Of a DNA stretch of 64,000 nucleotides, positions 40,801 to 52,800 are shown in pieces. The stretch's first letter is position 1. Every line of letters starts with the position of its first letter. A program made the position numbers and the translations under genes. The stretch is from Gymnogyps californianus (lineage: Eukaryota > Chordata > Aves > Accipitriformes > Cathartidae), in the NCBI RefSeq assembly GCF_018139145.2, contig NC_059487.1, positions 9,197,792 to 9,261,791 on the forward strand, given 5' to 3'. Under the pieces are notes generated by a model. It was not told the origin of the DNA and did not search any database. It saw only the letters and a program-made list of their open reading frames with translations.

Positions 40801-43800
40801 TTTTTAAATGAGAATTTAAATGTCTTTGTTAGGTACAGCACAGCTGTAAACAATGGCCAGAGCCAGGGATCAGATACAGCTGAGCTGCAGCCTGGGCTCA
40901 CTTACAAATGAGGTCTCCAAACTCTTCACCGTTGGAGGAAGGGGCTAAAGATGATGTATACAAAAAAAATACAAGAGAAGATATTGCCAATATTGAGGAA
41001 CTACATCAGTCGCTGCTAACAGAAACACACATAAGATGTGGTAACATATCACACATTCTCTTTTAGCAAAGGACTTGCATGATGTAAGTCCCTGTCTGGT
41101 ACAACCCAGAAAAAACTATGAAACTCAACCGGTACTGCATGTTCAATAAGTGATGGAACCTGTCAGTATGTCAAGGAAGTCACCTTAAATTTAACACATG
41201 CACTCACAAGCTCCTTCAGTACACAGAGTACTTGTACTTAACTATGATTTGCGGTACCTGTGCTGAAAGGGTCCCCAGTCCTAGACACTAGAACACAGCC
41301 TACCTTGACCCTCATTAGTTGAATCTACTTCTGCATAACCATCTTCTGACAATTTCACAGACCTAGATTTAATTCTTCTAGTAAAGTGCTTTTGCAAATT
41401 ATCTGCCTATGTGGATCCTCCTCCCTTTTTTAAGAACACACTTGTTGTTTCCATTAAATAATATGAATTGGTAGCTTATAGGAATTCTTCTTACATCTGT
41501 CTCTTACCAACAGGGGGAACAAGCAAAAAACACATGCAGAGGGAAGACAGATGCACTATTACCAAAATTGGAAGAAAAACAAACAACCCCCCCCCAAACA
41601 AAAAACCACATCTACTATACTCCATTCTTGTTCTCTTCCTACTATGCTGTCTGCTGTATTTGCCTCTCCCTCCCTTCATCCATGCAATACTACGGAGCGC
41701 TTCTCTCATGTCACAGCTTTGCAGGAAGGAAAACACATTTCCCCTCTGGAAACATCCACCTCCACAACTAGAGCAATTCAGATCCAGTTTCATTTTCTTT
41801 GGTGAATCCAATCCACCAAGAAGGGACAATAATTGGGAAAGAAGTTTTGGCCTACACTGGAATTAGGAGCAAGCAGGGTTTAAAAATATCACATCAGCTG
41901 CTTGGAAGTTCACCCCTGCCTGGTGCTGGCTGCAGTGAACTCCCAGCCCACCAAGCAAGCTCCTCCACGTGTAAATGCACTGGCTGCCCACTCCCCATGC
42001 CTCGAGTCGCCAAGATGATGCTCTGAAGTTATCTAAAGCAATTAACACACACACCCCTTGCATTAGCTGTGCATCTCCCTAGGAAACCCTCAGCAAAGCC
42101 CAGTATCCACCACAGCCCAGCAAGGAGCCATCGATGAGAAGCCACCCGGACCCGCACGGCCTCCGTGGTGTCAGGAGCGGCGGCGTGACCGCGAAGCCAC
42201 GTGCCTGCGAGCCCATAACCCCCTCCCCATTCCTTGAACTCTGCTTCTCCGACTGTCAGCAGCATTTGATTGAGTTGCAACCCCTGGCACTGCCGCAGCC
42301 GCGCCAGGATGCAGCGGGCGCGCTGGAGCCACCGAGCTGACCTCTCACTGTGAGCTTGCTGTAGATCTGTGAGTTCACTTCCTTGTCGCGCATGTAACAT
42401 CTGATCTCCTCCGCGGCCTCTCGGATGACGGTAACAGCAAGCACAAATCCCTAAAAGGAGCATGGGGGGAGAAAACAGAATGGATGAAAAGGTCAGGGAA
42501 AAAAATCACATCTGCCTCTAATAAGAGCAATATTTATCAGTACCAATGCCAACAATCTGCATTTCCTTATTCTATCTTCTCTCACTAAATCATTATAGTG
42601 ATATTAAACGCTGCTGTGCAGAACTCCCAATAGCAAACTGACAACAAACTTGTTGCTTAAAAAAATATGGTTGTTTCTCAGCTTTACCGTGATGCTCTAC
42701 AAAGATTTGCTTGGGGAGGTACTGGCAAAGTTTATCTGAAGAGTGTAAATAACATATGTAATCTCACTTCACAAGTGAGTAATCAAGACTGAGAGGTGTC
42801 ACAAGAAAGTCCAATGTAAGACAGGATCCCTCAAATCTCAGTACTCCCTCCACCACAGAGCCATCAAAGTTAGCCCACCTCATCTGGGAGATTTCTTTAG
42901 ACAGAAATCTATATAGAAATTTTATATAACTCCTTTTTTATATACACAGATATACTTATATAATGTGTGTGTATTCATGTGTATGTATACACACACTCAA
43001 CCTACACAAATAAGCACTCTAAATACATTAATGTGAACTACTCATAGTATAATCACACATTTGTCTGATTAGGGTTTCAGTCCGACTTTTCTGTTGATAT
43101 GAGCAGTCACTTCATTTCCTCTTGTCATGAGGAAAATGCCCACATCACATCCTTCACTACATAAAAAAATAACTAAATTAATGCAAAACAATTCTTTATG
43201 GGGCTAGTACCACAAATTCATTTTTTTATTAGGTACTATTCAGCTCAGAGTCACTAAACAGTTAAAACACTCCTCATCCGTTACAGAAGAAAAATGAACT
43301 TTTTACAATCTGTATTCTTGAAAATTGCAGCCATGTACTGATTATCTCTGTCAATAAGAAATTTTTTTATTTTAAGAAGGGGGAAGGGTGATGTTGGAAA
43401 CCAAGGGTCACATGAAAAACTCATGAAAATATCTGTAAATAACCTACCTACCCAAACAGGAGATTTTGCCAGTGGGTTGCAATTTCCAACTTTAAGGAAC
43501 TTCATTTTTAGAAAGAAGGGCTACACACACGCCTCGAAAAACTGCGTGTACGAGTTGTTAAGCTGGGCACAAAGAACTTGTGAACCTGAACTCCACAACC
43601 ACCTCAGGGAAGTCTTGCTGTGGAGCATTGCTAACACTACTGAACACAATAACAATTCAAATTCTCTCTTTTTTTTTTTTAAACAAAGAAAAATTATGAA
43701 GAATGACCTAAGATCTACTAAGACTGAAGGAGAGCAGTTTCTTTAATTATTAAAATACTGAGGTACACTTCACCTGCTGGCTCTCACAATCCTATAATAA

Positions 43801-46800
43801 AACCAAAGTCCCTAATTCTAGTACATACATATGCGTCTAAATGCATGATCTAGATTAATATCATCAGTCTTGAAATGCAATGTAGTATGTCTCTGCAGTA
43901 TTTAAAAATGCAGATACATGAAGAGACCCAAGGATGGGCAATTACTTCTTTAAAAAAATGCCTGTATTCAATCCTGTATTTACAAACGTTGAAAGTAAGA
44001 AGCCATTAATACAGTATTTTCAGAGAAGTGTTTCACCCCCAGCATTCAGGACCACGATCATCTGTTTTGCACCACCACGGAAGATCTCTTTCCCATAACC
44101 AACAAAACAAGAAAAGAATGAACATTTCTCTTCTATTTACAAGTGGCATTTGTGCATTTAACTAGCAATTCCTATCTGTTTTCCAAAATAAAATAAAAAA
44201 GCAGCGGTTATTTTCAACTTATGTTTCAGCTGAAGAGTCTTCAAATAATCGCCCCAAAATATTCCCACATGTGCCGACTCACTGTGTCATCTCATATGTC
44301 ATTCCATCCCCAACACTCGTATTAGCAGCCAGTAATGAACAAAGACCTTTCTTATCCTGCTTTCTGGCAGCTCATATGTGAAATTCTAATTGCTCACCTG
44401 GCACAGACAAGTCGCAACTGCCTATACAAAACCCAGAAAGAGAGATCCTGTGTGTGCATGTATACTTTATTTACAGGACAGGATCTTATGAAATTAGTGT
44501 TAGATTCATACAGCAAATGCAATGCAGCACGCACTCGAGAGAGAATTCAGTGAGATCCAGGCTTTAATACAAACAGAACTTCAGCAGCAATGTCCCAAAG
44601 CTGCCCCCTTCACTTCTTTCTGGCTTTTACCAGGGATTTCACTGTACTGAAAGTCTAAAAGGCAGGAAAAATTTTCTTTGCCCCTCCTCAGCTCCCTCAA
44701 TAGAGCCATGAATTTTTACCACCACCATTTCTCAAATCAGTGCACAAGTAGGGCCTTAGAAAGCACCCTGTGCTTTTTTAATCAATTTTCAGTTGGTTTT
44801 GTGTCATTTCTTTAAAGTAAAAAGGGTATCTATCCTTGGAGATTTTCAAAACTCAGGTAGATGAGTTAAACCAACCTAAGTTTAAAGACAGCCCTGCTTT
44901 GAGCAGTTGGACCAGATGTCCTTCTGAACCAAAATTATTCTACAATACTATGAGCTGAAGTGCAGCAGAGAAGTTATTCACATAGAAAGAGAAAGAATAG
45001 TTTTACTGGGATAAAAGAAAAAAATAGATAGGTACCTATAAGCATTTAAGCAGTTGTAACTGGCTCATGCAGTGCATTTTAGAGATTTAAGAAGCCCATT
45101 CTATGCAACTATTCCTCTTTCTGTCCTTTGACAGCACTGGAGTTTCTGCTTCAAAACTGATTATTATCGATTTCCTTTGATCGCAGGTGAAACACATGGT
45201 TATCAAAAGAAAAAGGCAAATAATTTACAGGAAGGAAGGAGTATCTGCACCTTGAGCGAGTGTGAATGAGTGTGTGTGAATATGTCTCTATATATTTATT
45301 TTTATACGTGGGAGGTTTGTGGAGGGGTGTTTCTCATTTTTTTCATTTGTTTTTTACAATGTGGTTAAACTATGAAGCAGCCTGTTGACCTATCCCAAGG
45401 CCACAGGTCAAACTGTTTGGCAGGGGAGCATAATTTGCTGTCATTGCGCATATGGCCACTCATTAAGGTCACTTTTGAAAGGTGCCCTTTGGTCCTTCAC
45501 TGCAGTTGCCAGGCTGGTCTGGGCTCCCGCAAGCGCTGGCCCTTGCGTGATCACCCCGGGAGGGCACAACACCTCACGCAGACCCTCCATGAGCACACCC
45601 TATGTTCAGATGCAGCTGTGAACACCACACACGTTGCTCCAGTTTCCATTCGTTTTCTCATGTTATTCACGAAGCCCTGCTGCCCTTGCAGTCACCACAG
45701 CCAGCGGCGAGAGCTCTGTGCCTGTTAACACCCCACAGATGAACAAGTTGGGGGCAGAGTCCTCTCACATCCTTGTCAAACCTCTACAAAATAAAGCTTA
45801 AAGCCAGAACAGGCATCCACGCTACAATGTGTATGGAGCTGGCCTGAAGAAGTAAGCTAACAAAATGATTTAAGGTGCAAACTTACGCCCTAGAGAAAAG
45901 GCAGCAAAAGAAATTTCACCAAAATGAAACTTTTTTGAATAATAAACCTTAAATTACCTACCAGAGGAACCCAGTATGTGTAAAGTGCGCCAAGCCTCAT
46001 TTCAACAACAAATTGAGAGCAGGCCAAAAGCAAGAAATAAAGGTTGAAGAAGTATTTGAACTGGTTAAACAACACCTAAAAAAAAAGAAGAGGGAGGAGA
46101 TTAATGGAGTTCAGAAGTTATGCATATTGAACTAACCACCAGAAACATTTTTGCATGCTCCTTTAGTGTCTAAATGCTAACTTAGGGCAGTCTTAAAGTA
46201 GTCCTGGACACTCAGGACAGATCCCCGTCTGGTTTGCTGCTGCTCTGAGGCAGCCTTTGCAGAAGGCCCACCAAACGCAACCCAAACTTTAATTATTTCC
46301 TCCAGCTCCGGATTCTGCACCTGTCTACTGTAAGACCACTGAAAGTGGGGAAAGCATCGGGGCAGGATGATGAAAAGTTACTTTCTTCATACTTACCCCA
46401 GGGAGAAATGTAAAAAAGTTGTATTTCTGATTGTTGATCACATTGCGAGGGTATCTCTGGTCTCTCTTCTCTGGATGGCCAAGCCAAACAGTACGAGGCC
46501 TTGGGTCTCTCCTGCCACAGCATCTTAAGCACTCACAACACCTATGGAAGGAACATTTCATTTTAAATTAATGAGTTAATTTTTAACACGTTTCTCTGAC
46601 TCACACACACCTGAGACCCTCTCCACCAGCCAGGCGAACAGCTGAGCATCACTTCTTGATCTGTCACTCACCACCTCTCATCTGTCAATTATCCACTGTA
46701 TTACAAGCATCTTAAAACCCAGAGCCTGACTTTCTACCAAATACAGACACTCCGCCTGCTAGAGCCATTGCCGACTTGCTTCGCAGTCCACCAAGCTATG

Positions 46801-49800
46801 AGCAAACATCTCGTACGGTGTCGGAGCTGTTACTAAAACATCACACAACCATGTATTCAAAGCTGAGCAGGCCTACAGCAATGCTAGAAATGTGCCTGCA
46901 GCAACGAGCGCTGGGGAGGCTCCTTGTTTTGCTTTCAAGAAACTAATGCATGGAGAAGCGTGGACCAAGCTCATCACTACACTGAGTCAGTGCTGGCTGC
47001 TGGGAGAGCTTCCGCCTCCTGTGAATGAAAGGGCTTCAGGAAGCAAGGAGGTGTGGGGTACAGGCGGAAAGGTCCCCTTGCATCGATCCTGGACTGCAGG
47101 TTTTATGCCAGAAAGCTCCCATGAATAAAATAGTAACAGCTACTTTCTGTTACTGCTTCTGTTTCCTTGTTGGTGTATGGAAACTTCCTCAAACAAAAGG
47201 AGGCTTTCCCATTTACGAACTGAAATTAAACTGGCATGCATATATGTAAAGTGACCTCCTACGTCCTCAGGAAAAAGAGATGGAGACAGACAGAGATTCT
47301 CCTCTCCTTCCCTGCAACCCCTACCTCATAGAAATGTATACCTTTTTAACAGAAGGGTTTAATATTTGCATATTTGAATTTTTGCACTTTAAAACAATCT
47401 TGCCAAGGAATAATAATCTATAATCCTCTAAAAATTAAACCTTAAGAGGGATCTGAAAATAGATACTAAATGATTACTGATTTTATTTTTAGTCATTAGC
47501 TCTGTTTATGTTAATGGCAAATTGTATGTTAGCTACTAATGAATAACACACATTCTCATCAACTGAGAACACGGACTGTAGATCCAGCTACACAGTCTCA
47601 GTTTGGTAGTTTAGCTCTAGTAATTCGTATTTTCAGCTCTTCAGGTGACTGTCCTGCTGCAGCACTACTGTGGAGGCTGCGAGGTCGGGCAGCCCAGACC
47701 AACGCCTGGACCCAGTGCCACAAACCCAAGCTGCCAGAGAAACAGCTGCAGAAATTTAAGTTCATCCTATTTTCAATCAGACTAGTCCAATATAACCTCT
47801 GCTCTAATTTTTTCCCTGCATTTTTGTCTACTTTGTCAGCAGTACCTCTGTTCTTTCTCTATTAAATATTGTCATGATTCAATTATCCAGCTCAACAATT
47901 ACTTTTTATATCTTGTAATGCCAGTTTTCCAAAAATTGTTCAAAATAAATAAAATATGAACACGTCGGCATGCTGATTTTTTACTTTTTCAACTCAGGCT
48001 TATATTAAAGCCAGTTATTTAACATCATTTCTGGCCTTTGCTAAAAGTTACATGGGAATTCAAGAAAGCCACACCAACTTCACTAAAACTGATATGGTTA
48101 CTAAAGGATTCCCTCTTCTCTCAGGGGTAGATATTTAAAATCCAGGCTATGAGATGTGAGCTAAGCTAGCTCTCTGAGCACCTGTTTAAGCCACCAGTAC
48201 ACACCACCTCACCAAGTGTCCCCTCAGCAGCCCTGGCCTGGCCAGTGCCCCGACCTCTCCCCACTGCTGTCGGGGAGCTCTGGGCTCACCAGAGTCAATA
48301 AATAAATCCCAGCGATGGCATGTGGTGCCTATATTTGAAATTACCCAAGTTAAAATCTCCTCCAGCACACAGTTGAGTGTCATACATAACAAAACTCTAT
48401 TCCTTGTTTTCGAAACCATTGCGCGGCCTACAAACTTGAGGCTAGATGTTGCTTTTTTCAACCAAAAGACCCCGGGATGAGGTGACAGGAAACACTTATT
48501 CTCTACAAGAACATGGAGGATTAACGTGCAATTCGTTAAATAATGGTAACAGAGAACCACGACTTACTTTCCACAGGCTGGAGCCCGCTCGCCACAGGCC
48601 CCAGCCCACCCGCCACCAGCTCAAGGTGCCTCATGAAGCCTTCAGCCTGGCTGCTGCGGCCAGCGAAAACTCAGCTCTCACACCAATTTTAGCGAATAAA
48701 ACCACACACTGCTCGACGTAACGAATCCTTACTTGAGGCAATGAATCAAACAGAGCATCGGTTACTTCATGGGACATGCAAGGACTTATCAGCGATCCCT
48801 CTTGTACCTTGAAAAAGCCTCTCTGTTCAAAATTGCAGCATTGTACCCTCCCAAATCCCAAAAGGGTTATTTTTCTGTTGTCACTGCTTCTTACTGAAAG
48901 TCAATCTCTTCCCAATCCTCCTTGCTCCTTTAAAAACAGACCTATTGAATTTCATTGACATTTGAGAAAGTCAGTATCAGCCGGTTTGATAACCAAGATT
49001 CAGAGCTCTTACAAACATCTTTCCAGAAACCAGCGCTAAGATCTGTTCTTGAATCATGGCATTCTGCCACAAAAGTTCAGTTAAATACACACCTAACCAA
49101 AAGAAATAACTATTTAAGAAGTACACAAAGCATTCAGCTCTTGAAGTCACTGTCTTGCCAGAAGATACATGCAGCATGATGAACAGTTTACAGCTCACCA
49201 CACAGAAGGTGGTTTCCTACAAAGGTATCATTTTTTTATGTTTTATGCCTTGCTGGATGCAAATAAACAGAAAGAAGTGTTATCAGTTAAGTTAGTTCCT
49301 TCAGTACAGAAGAGGAATAAAAATCAACTTTGCTTCCAGAAGTAAAGAAAAGGTGTCACCATGTGATTCAGTGCTCCATGAGCAGGCATAGACATTAACT
49401 TCACAAGGCTGACTTGCAAGATAATTTCTCACAAGCTTTTAAAACTAGATAAACGGATTTTTGCATAATCAAATTACTTTGACATTATTATGTTTCATGA
49501 AGAGTGACAGATGAGCCCTGAAAAGGTGGATTTTCTCTAGTCTGTACTCAAGAACCTAAGCCATAAGCGTACAGATGCCACCCAAACACAGGAGAGAAGG
49601 TTTTCTCGCTCAAAGAAGCTTTGAGACTGAAATGCTGACAAGATAGCAGAGCACTACATAGCACCCACACATCGGTACTGAAGGAACATGAAATCACAAG
49701 TTTTAGATGGTGCCAAATAGTCTCTTACCAGCTCCAGGTAAGTCAAACGCTCCATTCCAAAACCAGAGTACTTGTAAGGTCCCCCAATTTCAGTTAACTA

Positions 49801-52800
49801 TCCCACTGCTTTCACCTACACACATTTATTGCTGACCATGTAGAGGTCAGCTTTATCAAAGCCTCTGCTGTTGTCAACTCTGACTTGCAAACTGTTCATT
49901 TGCTGAAGAAGAGAAAATTAGAATGCAGGAAAATCTGACAGAAATAAACACAGTGGATAACGCAAACAGTTCAAAACCCTGATAGCAATGAATACCTAGA
50001 TCAAATTACTGGAATAAAATAATTGGAGATGCTTTACTGTTCAAGTACATACAAGAGGCATCTGACTTCCTACAGACTTGCAGCACCACTACTGCCATCT
50101 CTGCTTACCTTTATACACAGACATTGCCTGTTATTCTGCATTTGTAACATTTCTAAGACAATAGACTTCCATCTTTGACTATTCCCTAGGTAGTATCATA
50201 AAACGATAATTAACTTAAGTACCCTAAATGTAACCCACTTCAAAAAGTTATACTTGCCCCTGAAACTATCAATTTTTGTTAAATCTACAAACTTTTTTTT
50301 CTTGAGAAAAACTAACTAGTAGATCTTTCTTCCCCACATGGTTGTGTATAATACCCACATCTGAAAGGCAGTTACCAACATGAGACAAACAGTAAAGTTA
50401 GTGTTAAACACTCAAATTCATAACCTTTACTTCAGAAGTGTATTTTATTAGTTTGATACCTTTTAATTGCAGTTTTCTTTTGTGTTTGCAGATGAACATC
50501 TAAGACAAATAGTCACTTGTATCCCAAATATATTTTAATGGAAAATAGTGAAAATGGTGGTATTTGGATTGCAATAGAAAATAGATATGCTCTATGGAAA
50601 AAAAAAAAGGGGGGGGAGTGTTTTTCCTTCTTTCACAATGGAGAAAACCATTACATGTTTTAAACACTGTGAATTCAGAATGACCTCTATGATAAGGCTC
50701 CTAATAAGAGGCTTTGCCCAAGGAAGCAAACCTGGTGTCCACACACCCCATTTCATCACAACGTGCTTCCCAGTTACAGAGTCAGTTGGTCCTTGTAATC
50801 AGACATCTGAAACCAGTTACCTTTGTTTATTTTTTAGGTTGGGCCTCTTCCAGGGATTGTACTCAACAGCAAAAATGCCTACCCACTTTATCATAATATT
50901 TACAAAAGAATAAGGCTCAAAGAGGGTACTACTATAATTTAATATATTTTTTACTTGTGCTGGGATATATATTTTTTTTTTTTAACACAAAGTAAAATTC
51001 ACTGATACGCTCCAAAGAACTTTCCAAATATCTGGGCAGATCTTCAAACCAATACCTAAATCTCCAAAGCAGACTTCCAGACATTTTATTAAGTTCAATG
51101 ACTTTTCAGCATTTTTTCTTCATGAATGTATACAAAAATGGCAAAGGAACCCCACAAACCAACCAGAACGTTCTACCTTAAGAAAAGTGTGCTCTGCCCA
51201 ACTGTTTACATACAATTATATTGCTTTTAGTCTTTTCTTTTCCAAATTACTATGAATTCACTAGTCTGTGAATGCTAACACCTAGCACTGCAAAATTGCT
51301 TACACTTGCGTGGTTCTAAATGAGACAGCAGCCCCCAATACTGACAGCACCTACAAAGGCAAGGAAGTAGAAGGCAATTGCACAAAATTACCCAAAATTT
51401 AGCACACGTTCTGCAATCAAAGCCATGACCTCTCATAACATTCCCACCACAAAGATACTTGTTGCTGTAAGAATTTTAATTTACAAACGCTGTGTTACCA
51501 TAAGGTTTGAGAATCAATCTAAAAATAATGCAGTTCCACGTATAAGCAAGAAAGAGCATGGGTGAATCTGCTGTGTAAAAATAACAGTTTTGTGAAATTC
51601 CTGCCTGGCTAGAGTCACAGTTTTCGCAACCTCCCAAATTACAGAGAAAGCAAACTGAAAACCTAATTAGACAAACAAAAGAAAAACTTCCTGCCTAGCA
51701 AGCTTTTGAAGGCGATTATCAGTAGTATCAATGCTCAAGTAAAGAATATCCAGCATTTCTACAAAGACAACTCCTACATAGCCTTTTAGCATGACGTTTC
51801 TATGCAACGTAAAGGAACTCATTAAAAAAAAAAAAAGTCCAACCAATGAATACAATACTACAACCAGCAATAACAGAGTCGCATGTTGCAACACTTTAAC
51901 TGGAGAGGTTTATCAGCGCTCAGGAATCCCATTACGTCACTGTCTCGAAGCCTCCTCCAGAGCATCTAGTGCTCAGCAAGGAACTCATGCACCAGTGGCC
52001 AAAAATGCTGATTTTTATCCCATATACATTCAAAGATTCCCAACGAGTTTTTGTTATGAAGGCACCTAGTCAACTCCAGTGCTGGCATTTAACTCTTACC
52101 TATTTTGTGACCTTGTTTTTTCCTCTTGTCCCACAAACCACCCAGCACGCTGCCAGTGCTTTGCCAGGTGGGCACAGAGCAGAAGCCCACAAACCATACA
52201 TAGCAGGAATGTTATCTCTGCACACTAATTGCGCAAGTGCCAGCCCATGGCTTGTTGAAATAAATTAGAAAATGAGCTTTTGGTAAGAACACAGACATTC
52301 CTCAAGCACAGAACCATGTGCTCTTTCTTATAGGCAGATGTCTATCACCCCCCCAAAGATATTCAATTGCCATAATTTTTATTTTTTTTAAACTTTTTCA
52401 ATGATGTCTTAAACTTCGTTAAGGAAGAATATGTTACTAAGTTCATTAGTTCTGCTTTAAAATCCTCTAGATGACATCTGTGATCCTTACAAAGCGGTTT
52501 ACACAAACAGGAGTGGCTGCAATGGCAGATTGTGTTTTAACAGACTCATGGCACGTTTCATTAACCTACTCAGGGTCACGTGCAGACAGGATAGTTTCAC
52601 TACCTGAACCCTTTCTGTCTTACATGTGCCGATGTTGCAATGTAAGCAAGCACCGGTCTCCACAGCTGCTTTTATTACTGCACCAGGTTGTGTTGGCACA
52701 ACACACAGTGCGACACTGGTGAAAGCCTGGTGCTTGCCAGCACTGCACAGCTTCTGCACACTCACAGGAGCCAAAGCAAAAGCCCCCAAAGCTGCCAAGG

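Larger units (their letters stand above)
42451..45961 (-). other. ATP9A: ATP9A intron 3
   Basis: GT-AG intron of 3511 bp with the diverged CR1 and a TA/TG-rich simple repeat. Confidence 0.9.
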
